Source: Actinernus sp. WN-2022 (Eukaryota; Cnidaria; Anthozoa; Actiniaria; Actinernidae). Taken from it: 64,000 nt of DNA. The notes beneath the pieces were generated by a model. It was not told the DNA's origin, ran no database searches, and saw only the letters and a program-made list of their open reading frames with translations. Of the stretch, positions 1 through 10,267 are shown in pieces. The position numbers and the translations under genes are program-made. How positions within the stretch are numbered: position 1 is the first letter of the stretch; the number at the start of each line of letters is the position of its first letter. Location: assembly GCA_030867875.1 (NCBI GenBank), contig JAOWCC010000577.1, forward strand, positions 81,387,740-81,451,739, read 5' to 3'.

Positions 1-70
1 CCATGGAAAAAAGCTACTGCTATGTTGATTACAGTTCGAATGTAGTCTCAAGAATAATATAGAGTTACCA
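1..70 (-). repeat. Repeat fragment, inverted copy of sequence at the right edge of the window
   Basis: The first 70 bases are close to the reverse complement of 63793-63860, sharing for example CTATGTTGATTACAGTT and GTCTCAAGAATAAT with a few substitutions. The two copies are almost 64 kb apart and inverted, so this is a dispersed repeat family and not a local palindrome. No coding content is seen. Confidence 0.7.
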
Positions 71-149
71 TCCCTTGAAGTATGAGGTACTGAAGTCGGG
101 TAGGAATATCTTTCAATATCAACATTTGTGTAAACAACACGGTGAAACA

Positions 150-1371
150 TTGTCAATCGAGAGTCTTCCTACGATACGGCTCAAGAGACGGCCACTCCAA
201 CTTCTCTAGCATACTCGTCACGACACCCTGTTCCCTAGAATAATTACTAAAAGAAGAACTGGCAGCAGAGCGTTGTACCATAAATATTTCAGTGGTACTT
301 GTCTTTCTGTAGGTATGAATACCACGCAGAATTAGCATATTCCAATTTAGGTCTGACCAAGCTACAATAAAGCTTGGATTTACAAACTGCGAATGTATGC
401 CTAAAGTTTCTCCTGATGACCCCAAGGGTTTGTTTAGAACTCTCGTAGACACATGTGAATGTGATTTGCCCATTTTAGATCTTCAGAGAGTATAACGCCT
501 AAGTATGAATGATGGTGAACCCTATGTTATGTATGATAGTTCAGGGTCAGTATGATGTATTGGTGACATTCTTTGTGGAAAAACAGATTGTATGACATTT
601 TCCCACATTGAATGACATTTGCCAATCTTTTTCCCATTTAGACAGGGCATCTAAATCCCCTTGAAGGTGTAGACTATCATTCAGGTTAGAGATAGTACGA
701 TATAACAGACACTCGTAGACCTGCAAATAACCTTGTTGTTGATGAGATGCAATACGGTAGGTCATTAATGTATAAGAGGAATATTAATAGCAGTGGCCCA
801 AACATAGTGCCTTGTGAGTTACATCACACTGACTAGATGTAACGCCCTCTAAGGTCACTTCCTGTGTTCTCTGAGTAAGGAACGCTCTAATCCAGGCCAG
901 CGTGCCATCTCTTATACCATAACGACCCAACTTATGCAGCAACCTTTCGTGTGGTACTCGATCGAAAGCTTTGGAACAATCTAATATAAAGGCATCAACC
1001 TGTTTGCCATTATTAACTGCACTCACTAGATCATGTAAGGCAACTATAAGCTGAGCTTCACAGTTCCTACGTTTACGAAATCCATGCTGAAAAATCAGTT
1101 AAGGTGTTTCCAAATGTGCTGGGTTATACATGTTAAACATATAGGCCTATTGTTACTCACAAGTGATTTGTTGCCCTTCTTAAAGCCGACTGGTGCTACT
1201 TGCCGATTTCCAGACATCTGGTAACTCACCCTGATCTAATGATTGCTGGAAAAGTTGTGTCAGAATTGGTGCTATTTCAGATGATACTTCTTTAAAATAC
1301 GAGCCGGGACCATGCACCCACCTTACTCACATTAAGCAAATCTAACAATCTTTGAGTACCTGTAGGCATTA
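150..1371 (-). pseudogene. Decayed non-LTR retrotransposon (CR1/L2-like LINE) reverse transcriptase
   Basis: On the minus strand, broken frames carry recognisable reverse transcriptase blocks in the correct order. There is an N-terminal stretch with LLDLLNVSK and FKKGNKSLV, then a palm segment with LDCSKAFDRVPHERLLHKLG followed by YGIRDGTLAWIRAFLTQRT. After that comes a thumb segment with LDALSKWEKDWQMSFN and a C-terminal piece with YSREQGVVTSMLEKLEWPSL. The YADD catalytic block is not intact. Several frameshifts and stops separate the pieces, so this is a dead copy. It abuts an endonuclease segment in the opposite orientation at about 1372. The clade call (CR1/L2-like) rests on motif style only. 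Confidence 0.85.
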
Positions 1372-2326
1372 TTGTTATTCGGTCCATATCAAATGCAAGA
1401 TAATTTAGGTTCCAGGCTAGGCATGGAACCAATCGACATTTTGGTGCTAAATGAAACGAGACTAGATAATACCATAGGAGATTGCGAAGTTCACATTGAG
1501 GGCTATGATATTTTAAGACTTGACAGAAACAGACACGGTGGACGAGCAACATTTTACATTAGAAATACACTGAATTATATAACAAGACATCACTTTTATA
1601 ATCCAAATAGATTAGAAATTAACAGTCGAAATCAAAACGCCTAAAACAAAAACCTTTTTAGTTTCAACCTGGTACAGACCTCCAGATTCTGAAATGGAAT
1701 TACTGGATAATCTCGAAACATACCTGCTGAATCTCGATAAAGAAGAGAAATCGGAGAGCATAGTTCTAGGTGATTTTAATTGTAATTTATTGTCCCATAG
1801 CTCAGATGACTCATGGATGACCCCAATGATATCATGTGGGATATATGGAAATCGCTCTTTCTAGAAGTTGTAAAAAAACATGCTCCAATTGCTGGTTTTC
1901 ACTCAGTCCCCGGAGATTCAAATGACAAAGGGCATGGCGGCCATGTTGGTGCCCCAACAAAAGAAGCTAACAAGGAATCTATTGTTTCAGGGCACCAACA
2001 TGGCAGCTATGACGTCAAGTGAAAGCCAGCAATTAGACAAAGAGAAGTGCGAAGAAATATTCGCCTTGGATAAATGCTGAATTAAAACGAAAAATGAGAT
2101 AACGATATTACTTAAAGAAGAAAACTGTCAAAAGTAATCAAGATCTAAATTGGAGGGAGTATGAACAGGCAAGAAATGAAGTCAACGCATGCATAAAAAT
2201 ACCAAAATCTAAATACTTCAATGAGGGCATTAAGGATAGTAGTGGAATAATATAGGAATTTTGAATTGCACAATCTTACGATAAAACACATATAGACCAA
2301 TGAAAAGAAAGTGGAGAGTGACGTAT
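1372..2326 (+). pseudogene. LINE apurinic-type endonuclease remnant, opposite orientation to the RT piece
   Basis: Plus-strand frames show the endonuclease domain of a LINE: DILVLNETRLDNTI, then GYDILRLDRNRHGG and YIRNTLNYI. After a frameshift come STWYRPPDSEMELLDNLE and LGDFNCNLL, whose GDFN is a core endonuclease block. Around 2090-2250 the linker region reads as WREYEQARNEVNACIK and YFNEGIKDSSG, typical of the EN-RT junction. The frame is interrupted several times, including by a small hairpin insertion near 1933-2011. The piece may be the 5' part of the same insertion as the reverse transcriptase to its left, inverted by twin priming, or an independent copy. Confidence 0.85.
1933..2011. 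repeat. Small hairpin insertion inside the endonuclease remnant
   Basis: Arms of 21 bases (1933-1953 and 1991-2011) are reverse complements at 19 of 21 positions around a 37-base loop. The left arm is CATGGCGGCCATGTTGGTGC plus one base. The segment interrupts the endonuclease frame. Confidence 0.6.
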
Positions 2327-2350
2327 AAAAAAAAAAAAAAAAAAAAAAAA
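2327..2350 (+). repeat. Poly(A) run of 24 at the end of the LINE fragment
   Basis: An uninterrupted run of 24 A follows the plus-strand endonuclease fragment and could be a retrotransposition tail, although CR1/L2 elements usually end in short tandem repeats. It may belong to another element. Confidence 0.7.
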
Positions 2351-2806
2351 GTCGGGCCATATGGAATTCCAACAAGGAGTAGTTTGTATTCTTTGCAGGT
2401 TCGATTATAAAAGTATTTTACACTTGCAAGTTTTTTAACCTTTGAGAGAATACTAAATCATTTTGGATTCTTTTTACAAGAGTTACATATATAAATTATT
2501 TTTAAGAAGAATTGCGATTCTGTCTCCAGAGAAGCCATATAATAAAAATATTATATTAGTCATGTAAAAATAATCCTAGTTTAGAGTGCTTGGGATGATA
2601 ACTGCCATGGAGTGCAGAAAGCAAATTGCAGCCATGTTTGTAACAGTAGCTAAATGTGTTTGAGACAATATACATGTAGCAACACAAGACCAGTGATAAT
2701 ATAGTGAACACGAATGAATAAATGTTGTCATGCTCTGCTGAGACTTACAACTCTTTATCAAACAAGTTTCATTTCACATGGTTCAAGACATGGTTTTCAG
2801 GGAAGA
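2351..2806. other. Intergenic stretch, nothing recognised
   Basis: AT-rich sequence with no supported gene, repeat pair or RNA. Short frames here have no recognisable features. Confidence 0.5.
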
Positions 2807-3216
2807 ATAGGCGCAGAGTCCTTGCTGACGTCATTATTTACATTTTTGCCTCCTTAGCATAAATTAAACTTCAAGCCACAAACAAACAGAGTACATCAGT
2901 TGAAAGAGAATTTTAAACTTCGTAATCACCGAAAATTTGAGATTGATATGTTAAATATTTACGGAGAAATTTACTTTTCAAAACTGTAAAATGGGCTGGG
3001 GGGCAAAAGTTGCCGACAGCCATACATTCTTTGTAAATTTTGCTATTTTTAAACGCTTGTTCCTCAAAATATATTAATTTAATCATTCTCAAATTTTCGG
3101 TGATTATCAAGTGTGACAATCTCTTTTGATTTATGAACTCTGTTTGTTTATATGTACATCGTTTGAAGTTTGATGTATGCTAACGAGGGGAAAAACGTAA
3201 ACAAGGATTCGCCTAT
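2807..3216. mobile_element. 410-bp MITE-like element with about 130-bp imperfect inverted arms
   Basis: The left arm (2807-2945) and right arm (about 3087-3216) are imperfect reverse complements. Shared blocks include ATAGGCG with CCTTG, AACAAACAGAGT and ATCACCGAAAATTTGAGA. No clean target duplication is seen. About 75% of arm positions appear to match, suggesting an old insertion. Confidence 0.65.
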
Positions 3217-3553
3217 ACAAGAGGCCAAGTAATACGTCAACAACAAGTCTTTAAAATAACACATGCAATGTTCCTTTGAACTTCCTCCCAGTGGTTTAGC
3301 ATTCAGTTTTGCACTGTATCAGTAGCTTTGCATATTTACTGGCAGCTACTACAGCAGTGTTATGCAGGTGGTACCCTGGGGATTTGCCCAAATGCCCAAT
3401 CAAACTCGTTGTATCAAATTAAGTGAAGTGATGATGATTGTGAAATACAAGTTTCATCACGTTTATTCATACCTAATGGTTCAAGAGTTTGACCTCTATC
3501 GATCAGATTGCTTCTTGCGTTTTGCGTTTACTGTGTCGCTGAAAAAACAAGTT

Positions 3554-3670
3554 CTATTCAAACCTAATTGAATATTAATGATCCCCATTTATGACGTAAT
3601 TAGCATTATATAAGACCAAAGTAATTATGCAAGGGTGTAATACAACGGGAACCAGAAAGAGTAAAGTCGA
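3554..3670 (+). repeat. Left split direct repeat A1 of the Ngaro-like element
   Basis: It matches A2 over GACGTAATTAGCATTAT, AAGTAATTATGCAAGGGTGT and CAGAAAGAGTAAAGTCG with scattered substitutions. It lies just upstream of the gag remnant and should contain the promoter of the element. Confidence 0.8.
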
Positions 3671-3672
3671 AA

Positions 3673-3961
3673 ATGGCCGACCCTCAAGCGCGCCCTGCTA
3701 CATTGACCCAACCAAATCCGGACACGATTTTGGAGATCCGAGAAGCCACTCGTGTCCTTGAACCTCGTCTCTATTGCTGCCTCGTTAGTAGACCCAGTTG
3801 CAGGGAATATAGCAGCCTCAAATGCAACGGCCGCGAGTTCGACAGCCACGAATACAGCGACCAAGAGTTCTACTGCCACTAATATTTCTGCCACATTCTT
3901 TGGGATACCCAACAACAACGGTCCGACTACAGGCAGTAGCCAGGGGAATCTAGAGGTGTAA
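3673..3961 (+). pseudogene. N-terminal part of the Ngaro-like ORF1 (gag) remnant
   Basis: The frame opens with MADPQARPATLTQPNPDTIL at 3673, three bases after A1, and shifts frame near 3760 to a Ser/Thr/Ala-rich stretch (SSTATNTATKSSTATN, then FGIPNNNGPTTGSSQGN). Low-complexity Ser/Thr/Asn sequence is common at the start of DIRS-group ORF1 proteins. The coding sequence is lost around 3960 and seems to resume after a minisatellite at about 4900. Assignment rests on position and composition, not on a conserved domain. Confidence 0.6.
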
Positions 3962-4289
3962 AGGATTGATAGTTCTGGAAATTTTTCCATAACCGAGACA
4001 TTTTGGTTTTTTCTTTAGTGTTAGTTTGAGTTGCGGGACCGTAACGGGGGGTTGGCAGTTTCACAATCCTTCCCGGGAGATTGTGGGCTTGATTGGCGTA
4101 TTCTCCAAGGTTTTTTTGTTTTTGGTTTCATGATTATTTTCTTGGTTTTGAATATTTTCAAGTCCTTTCAAAATCTTGTTCCCGGTCATATTTCCCGGTT
4201 ACGTTTACTGTGAGGGAGTGGTAGGCCACACTCTAGGCCAGGGAAACAAATATTGTTCACGTGGTTTGAGGTTTTTGTATCTGAGATTG
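3962..4289 (+). other. Non-coding-looking segment of the Ngaro-like element between gag pieces
   Basis: T/G-rich stretch with no clear frame leading into the minisatellite. It may be decayed coding sequence or inserted DNA. Confidence 0.4.
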
Positions 4290-4840
4290 AATCGTGATGC
4301 GCTGTGTGGGCTCACGTGGGACGAATGTATTTTCTCATGTAAATTAAGATCGTGATGCGCTGTGTGGGCTCACGTGTTAGGAATTTTAAAATCGTGATGC
4401 GCTGTGTGGGCTGACGTGATACGAATTGTATTTCCTTTACGTAAATCAAAATTGGTGATGCGCTGTGTGGGCTCACGTGATACAATTTACTTTCTTTACA
4501 TGAATCAAAATCGTGATGCGCTGTGTGGGCTCACGTGGTACGGATTTTCGTTAGGTAAAATATATGTGAATTTTTCAATCGTGATGCGCTGTGTGGGCTA
4601 ACGGGATATGAATTTTCGTTAGGTAAATTTTAAATCGTGATGCGCTGGGTGGGCTCACATGATACGGACTTTTGCTTATGTGAATTTGAAAATCGTGATG
4701 CGCTGTGTGGGCTCACGTGATACGAATTTGGTTCCTTTACGTGAATCAAACTCGTGATGAGCTGTGTGGGCTCATGTGATACTGGAATTTATTTCTTGAC
4801 GTGAATCAAAATCGTGATGCGCTGTGTGGCTCATTTGGTG
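4290..4840 (+). repeat. Minisatellite, ten units with a conserved 25-base core, inside the retrotransposon
   Basis: The core CGTGATGCGCTGTGTGGGCT followed by CACGTG or a variant recurs ten times, at about 4291, 4349, 4391, 4454, 4509, 4578, 4634, 4691, 4752 and 4811. Cores are separated by AT-rich linkers of variable length, giving a period of 42-69 bases. The core is far more conserved than the linkers. Most units end in the palindrome CACGTG. The array splits the ORF1 remnant. Confidence 0.9.
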
Positions 4841-4904
4841 CGAATATGTGAATTTTACAAGGTTCCAGGGTACCACATTGAAATAGTCCTAGTAGTAAGG
4901 AACA

Positions 4905-5469
4905 AATGGCTAATAGCCAGAACGATGATCCACAGTTGGGGCCGATATCTGAGACTGTGGCTCACTTTTCTTTGTAGACGGTGGTATCTGTGGCAACCCT
5001 TCAAGAACAGTTGAATGTCATAAAGCGGAAAGCCGACACGGCGATGGTAGAGACATCTTTGTCGACCCTTCAGCTCCTAATTTCGAAGCCGTCAGCCCTA
5101 TTCGACCCTTATGCAGCGTCGGCGGCGTTAGAACTGCTGGTCGACTTTTCCAGGGAGAAGAAAGACGACAAAGCAAAGAAATATGCAGTCGTCCTCCGCC
5201 AGTGCTGTCCTCTGGTCAATAGCCCCGCTATGCAGTCCATACTCACGAAGCTGGTGGCTGACAAGGAGTAGGCCGAAGTTGCGAAAGTTATTGATAAGGC
5301 TATCCGGAGACAGTCGGGTTCCGCGATCCTAGGTCAAAGAGGAGCGTCAGGCAGGGCGCGCTTGTTCCCATACTACAGAGGAAGAGGAAGGATGGGACGC
5401 CAACCGCCAAAATGTTACTCTTGTAGCCAACCAGGTCATTTCGCCCGTGAGTGCGGCAAGAAGTTGTAA
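4905..5469 (+). pseudogene. C-terminal gag-like ORF1 remnant with zinc knuckle
   Basis: One frame runs from about 4905 through NDDPQLGPISETVAHFSL, an in-frame stop, then TVVSVATLQEQLNVIKRK and an alpha-helical, Leu/Lys/Ala-rich segment. After one more stop it passes an Arg/Gly-rich stretch and ends in a CCHC zinc knuckle, CYSCSQPGHFARECGK (CX2CX4HX4C), just before a stop near 5469. The layout (helical domain, basic linker, single zinc knuckle) is that of a retrotransposon gag. Two in-frame stops mark it as dead. It lies directly upstream of the reverse transcriptase remnant. Confidence 0.8.
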
Positions 5470-5829
5470 ATAGTGTAATTCACGACGACTGTGAGACCAT
5501 TTAACCGGGGTGTAATTCACAATAAATTGTTAGGCGACGTTATCTTATCTGTTGTTGTGTTATTTAAGAGTATAGGGACCCAACGGGATAACCGCATGGC
5601 CACCCTCCCTGGTTATTCGTTTCTTTTCGCCCGGTTTTCTCAACCGTGTTAGGAAGGATGACGCCGCAAGCGTTTTGTCCTCTAGGGCATTCCCTTGTTG
5701 CTCCGATTTCTCGGACAGTGGTTGTCATCTTTTCTGGACTCGGGCTTCTTTCTGAAGGGTCACCCTTTTTTGCCTTGTCACATTCCAGCCTAGTACAAAT
5801 AGGACCAAGTTAAATTCACAAGTGCAAGA
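5470..5829 (+). other. Inter-ORF segment of the Ngaro-like element
   Basis: Between the gag stop and the first reverse transcriptase-linked frame. No continuous coding signal is seen. Confidence 0.45.
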
Positions 5830-7200
5830 TGCCTATTTTCCGGATGAGGGAAAGGATGTTAGATTAGGAGAGGTCGAATGGGTGCTACCAGAGGGAACCC
5901 CGAGCTCAGGGGAGATGACGGACACCAAGGGATAATCATTTAGGGATATAGAACGAGTTCTGGCAGGGGATATGGAATCAGTTGCAAGCCTTCCTTTTCG
6001 GGATCCCGAATTCTTTAGGGCAGGTGAACTCCATGCCCATGCGGATGTGTGGAAATCCATGTCAGCAGGTTATAAGAATGAAAGGGAGGTCAATGATTGG
6101 ATTGCTAAAGGGGTTGACATCCGAGCCTTTTTTCGCCCTTTTAACGGCGTTTTCAGAGGAGTACGATTAGACTCTACCACAACACCTAAGATGTTTCGAA
6201 ATCATCCGTCTTGTAAATCATTTATGGAATTCATCACTGAAACCACCGACTTAAAACGGGAGCGGTGACAATCTTGGGCAAAGTAGGGGAAGTGGAACCT
6301 CCCCATATAATTCTCCCGATCACCGTAAAGCCGTCTAAACCAAGATTCTGCATCGACGCGCGCTTTATAAATCTATGGATGCGGGACACACACCTTTCTC
6401 TCGGGATAAGTTGATTGACGTACCTCGTTTTGTGCATAAGAACTCGTTCATGCCAAAGATCGACGATAAATCGGAATACGACCTTATCCTACTCACCACA
6501 GAATCTACCAAGTATTTCGGAATAGAATGAGGAGGCCGTCGGTGGGTGTGTAACACCCTTCCCTTCGGGTGGAAAAACTCTCCATTCGTTTACCAGACAT
6601 TGGGTCTCGTGGCAACCAATTACTTTAGACACAAGGGCATTGCGTATTCCCTATACATGGATGACCGCCTCAATGGAGAGTTGTTTACGGGGAGGGTCAC
6701 TGGTCTCACCCGGTTTCTCAACGTGACCCGCAGTACAGCTACCAGTCGGCGGAGGCTGCTCCTTACATAGTATGTATTGTCCTGATCCAGGCTATTTTCT
6801 TGGCCTCAAGAAGTGCGTTTTAATACCGGTATACAGCGTATCATATGTCTCGGAATGTTAGTAGACTCTACGATACAAGCGTTCCTGATCCCAGAATATA
6901 AAAGAAGAAGATAAAAACATCGCAAATCTCAGGGAAAGGATCCTGAGATCGGTACAGAAATTGATGGGAAAGTGTATAGCTTTCTCTTTGGCGTTTCATG
7001 GTGCTCAATGTTATATTCGGGAGATAGCAAACTCAATATGGGAGGGCGTGTACTACGTATACAGGGGCGGTTAAAATTACGGTCGCCCTCCGCGAGGAGA
7101 TTGAGTTCTGGCGGTTTTTTGATTTCTGGGACAGTCGCATCCCTTGGAGGAGTGAGACACTGGGCACTATCAGTCTCCACAGATGCCTCGCTATCACGTT
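5830..7200 (+). pseudogene. DIRS-type reverse transcriptase remnant
   Basis: The 5' part (5972-6268) reads SVASLPFRDPEFFRAGEL and DWIAKGVDIRAFFRPFNG. After several frameshifts, the segment at 6505-6700 gives YFGIE near the palm and then CNTLPFGWKNSPFVYQTLGL followed by YSLYMDDRLNG. The LPFGWKNSP block and YMDDRL are hallmarks of DIRS/Ngaro reverse transcriptases, with the catalytic aspartate pair kept in this fragment. Stops and shifts elsewhere abolish the protein. An additional decayed stretch to about 7200 joins it to the RNase H. Confidence 0.85.
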
Positions 7201-7990
7201 AGGCTGGTGTTATTCACTCGAAACCAGCGGACGTGGTGCTGGAAGATTTCTGGAAATCGAGTTTGGCCGAGGAAAACATCAACATCAAAGAAATATGGGC
7301 TGTAGCTAAGGTTCTTGAGTCCTTACCGGAGAACATACGTGATTGTAGGGTGGATGTACAGGTTGACAATCAGGCCGTAATCCACATTTGGATGGGGCGT
7401 GGTGGACGACGTTCCTGTAGGCTGGCAAAAGTGGCCAAGCATCTATTCCAACTGGTGATCATGACGCAGAGAAATCTTTGTTGGAGATGTCCTATGTACC
7501 GTCAGACAGTAACCCGGCAGACTGGTTTTCACGTGCACTGTCAAAAGCGGATTCAATGCTACCTACCCAATGCTGGCAACTAGTCCAAAATGAGTTTGGA
7601 GGCCCGTGCGGCCACAGCCTGGACCTAATGGCCCTGGATTCCAATGTCCAGCGCGATTGTCATGGTATACCACTGCGTCACTTCACATCTTGTCCTACGC
7701 CAGGTTCTGCAGGAGTCAACGTATCAAACCAAGACCTCACCATCGGTGATGGGGCCAGTATCCATGCCTACGTTTCCCCTTTTATAATGATACCTGCATT
7801 ATTACAGTTGCTTCTGTCGCACAAAGCGGTGACTACATTGGTCGCATCTTGCTCGTCTCTTCTCCATTTGTGGTGGCCGACCTTGCAGGTAATGTCCTCC
7901 AAAGGGATAATGTTAGCCAGACGGGGTTCTATGGAGGCTATCCTCTCCACTACAACACACGGTTTTCTGCCAGCGTCATTACTATAGGAC
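7201..7990 (+). pseudogene. RNase H domain remnant of the Ngaro-like element
   Basis: The frame at 7233 gives LAEENINIKEIWAVAKVLES and CRVDVQVDNQAVIHIW, with the conserved Glu (IKEIWAV) and Asp (VQVDNQAV) of the RNase H fold. After a frameshift, 7478 onward gives EMSYVPSDSNPADWFSRALS, whose DSNPADWFSR holds the final conserved Asp. The downstream tether reads FGGPCGHSLDLMALDSNVQR and GSAGVNVSNQDL. It follows the reverse transcriptase and precedes the recombinase as in DIRS-group elements. At least two frameshifts are present. Confidence 0.85.
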
Positions 7991-8303
7991 CTTTGGGCCT
8001 TCCGTTTTCACAGATGTTCGATTTGGCAACCAATTCTAATTGGAATAACATATTTTTCAAATTCACTGTAGCCGCTACCGCTGGTTCCTAGGCTCTTCCT
8101 TCGGTAGGTTGCCCCCAATGCATTTATCCCAATGATGAGAGTTTCCGCTTCTGTCAGCGATGTGGGTATGGGCGCAAGGGGGAGGAATCAAGAACAATTT
8201 GTGTACCATTAAAAGCCCCGACAGACTTGGTCCAGATTGAGAGGAGGAAAACGGAACTTCGAAACGGGCAACGGTAGCCGTCTCGAGACATTAGAGAGCT
8301 TAA

Positions 8304-8648
8304 GCAACCACGACGGCAACGTCTAGGACGACGGCATGAAACAATAGCCTTAATTGCAAAATACAATAACTGCACGTGGGAATGCACGCAGTCACCTACA
8401 TTTCAACCGTTGTCTGGAAAAACAGAACGTGAAAACCCCACATTTTACGTTTACAAGAAAACGCCAACGTATAAAGTAAGTCACTCCGTTTTTCTTTCGG
8501 CGTGAACGGAACTCTATGCTTGTCATATTTTTCGAAGATATGAATGTGAAAAGTAATTAAAGGCGAACGAAGGAAATAGTAAGCATCACATTTCGGTAGA
8601 AAACATTTTCCTAGGTCCCGTCCTCGCTGCCGTCGCCGTCGTTGATGC
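8304..8648. mobile_element. 345-bp MITE with TTAA target duplications, inserted in the recombinase remnant
   Basis: TTAA at 8300-8303 and 8649-8652 flanks a segment whose ends are imperfect inverted repeats (GCAACCACGACGGC against GCATCAACGACGGC, with similarity extending about 35 bases). Excising the segment and one TTAA restores a continuous frame reading RDIRELKLSNTSAT, which confirms the insertion point. TTAA duplication is typical of piggyBac and Kolobok elements. No transposase is present. Confidence 0.85.
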
Positions 8649-9130
8649 TTAAGCTCTCTAATACCTCAGCAACCCCGGAAGACGTGGTAACCTTCTCGAT
8701 TTGGAGGAATAACTTTGGGAAAACCACGGTACACCGGAACGAGTGCCTTTTTTTTTCGGAAGCAAGAGAAAGGTTGACAGTTGTGCCCCAAACGATTGGC
8801 CTTTGGAACAGCTATGGGGGTGGAACGAGTTGATGGATATATCATTACGCGAGAGTTACCTATTCAGGCCAGTAACACCATCGACCCAGCCGCGGCTAAG
8901 AGTCGTTTAAACACCTACGCTCAGCTCCTGCCTCAGGTTTTTGGCAAGCATAGAATCACATTGCAAGGGCTGCGCAATCTCTCTTGTAATGTCAGGAGTA
9001 GACTTGCAAATTGTCATAGACCATATAGGCTGGAAGATTCCAGGTATAGCACGCAATTACCTCAAGCTAGAGTAGGTGTTAAGAGCTGGAGGGGCAGGTG
9101 ATTCTATGGCAGAGCTGCCATTGGACTAAG

Positions 9131-9764
9131 TACCCTGCGAGCAGAGGTTTCTCATCTCTCTGCCTTCCTGTCGCCGAGAGAAACCTCTGCCACGAAACGA
9201 TTGCTTTTCCCGTTGAACATGCGCACTTGCAACCTCCAAAATCTTGGAGGTAAACCACGTGATAAACCAAATACCAAACCGGTTTTACCTGTTTGATATC
9301 ACTCGGGCATGACTTTTTGGCGATCTTTGCTGGTTTTGCAAGAGCCCACAGTATCCTTCGCAGCCGTTATTTATGTCGTCACGCGTTTGTTGTTTGCCGA
9401 CGATTGATACGAACGGGCTTCAAACTACGGCTTTGTCTTCTCCTTACTTTACTGAACTGCACAGAAGACCTTGAAATTACCGTTCAATAAATCTACCTTC
9501 ATTTATCCTAAAGAAAGCTTTGATTTATACCTTCGAAGAAGGACATTAATGTTATTTTCTCCACTGCCGTTTATAACAATAGGAAATGGACAATCCGAAA
9601 TCTACACACAATTTATTCTACAATGTTTACCGTCTCGTTTTTTTCGGCCAATGGTAATCCAGATACCGTGGCGCATGCTCAACGCGAAAAGCAATCGTTT
9701 CGTGGCAGAGGTTTCTCTCGGCGACAGGAAGGCAGAGAGATGAGAAACCTCTGCTCGCAGGGTA
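9131..9764. mobile_element. 634-bp non-autonomous DNA element, about 95-bp terminal inverted repeats, 9-bp target duplication
   Basis: The direct repeat TGGACTAAG lies at 9122-9130 and 9765-9773. Inside it the termini (TACCCTGCGAGCAGAGGTTT inward) are near-identical inverted repeats for about 95 bases with two or three mismatches. A 9-bp duplication with long inverted repeats fits Mutator-like (MULE) elements. No transposase frame is seen. Confidence 0.85.
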
Positions 9765-10153
9765 TGGACTAAGCGGAGTTTTACGGGAAATAAAATGAAC
9801 TCACGGGTTTGACGCAGGCTTGATATAACCACCTGAAACCCGAACAATCTATAGTCTGGACTAAGATTTAGACACGGTAGTATATGATATATATAAGTAT
9901 GACTTACTAAGTATAGCAGATTGATTCTATGGTTTATTGGATATGGCGGTAGAATACCCAGCCGTCACAGCCACTGTTCCCTCACCTCTTAAGACGACAC
10001 ACAGGGGAAAGCTGTTCACGGGGAGGTTTGGTATTCTACAGATCGAGCCTTATACTTGATAGAGAGGATTGGTTATTTAAGGATTGGGAGAGCCGGAATG
10101 AGAGAGGGGGAAAGGCTCAGTAGAGTGGCCACTCTATGGAAGGATGAGACAGA

Positions 10154-10207
10154 GAGGAGCTATCCATACCTTAATGTCAATGAGGCAGCAAGTGGGATAT
10201 AGTACTA
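10154..10207 (+). repeat. Split direct repeat B1 of the Ngaro-like element
   Basis: It shares AATGAGGCAGCAAGTGGGAT with B2 at about 13377-13400 and runs straight into A2. Upstream 9861-10153 is the 3' non-coding part of the element. Confidence 0.75.
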
Positions 10208-10267
10208 TTCAAAACTTATTGAATATCCATGATCCTCCTTGATGACGTAATTAGCATTATGTAATAC
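10208..10267 (+). repeat. Split direct repeat A2, left portion
   Basis: It matches A1 through GACGTAATTAGCATTAT. The repeat is interrupted by the 10268-13219 element and resumes at 13227 with AAGTAATTATGCAAGGGTGT. Confidence 0.8.

Larger units (their letters stand above)
8105..9860 (+). pseudogene. Tyrosine recombinase remnant with N-terminal zinc ribbon, interrupted by two DNA transposons
   Basis: The N-terminal frame shows a four-cysteine zinc ribbon, CPQCIYPNDESFRFCQRCGY. After the 8304-8648 insertion the same frame resumes with LSNTSATPEDVVTFSIWR and FGKTTVHRNEC, then CPKRLAFGT in another frame. There the coding jumps to the catalytic half, with an apparent internal deletion that removes the first catalytic Arg region. 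The catalytic half gives DPAAAKSRLNTYAQLL, then after a shift GCAISLVMSGVDLQIVIDHI and GWKIPGIARNYLKLE. The HIGW plus Tyr spacing matches the His/Trp box and nucleophilic Tyr of tyrosine recombinases. The second catalytic Arg appears to be Gln. The tail resumes after the 9131-9764 insertion. It would catalyse integration of the circular cDNA if intact. Confidence 0.8.

Noticed and set aside
2145..2375. 76-codon minus-strand frame with a Phe run
   Set aside because: The run is the complement of the poly(A) tail, and the rest is antisense to a LINE linker.
4290..4840. CRISPR-like pattern of conserved repeats and variable spacers
   Set aside because: Spacing varies from 42 to 69 bases, the repeats diverge, there are no cas genes, and it lies inside a eukaryotic retrotransposon.
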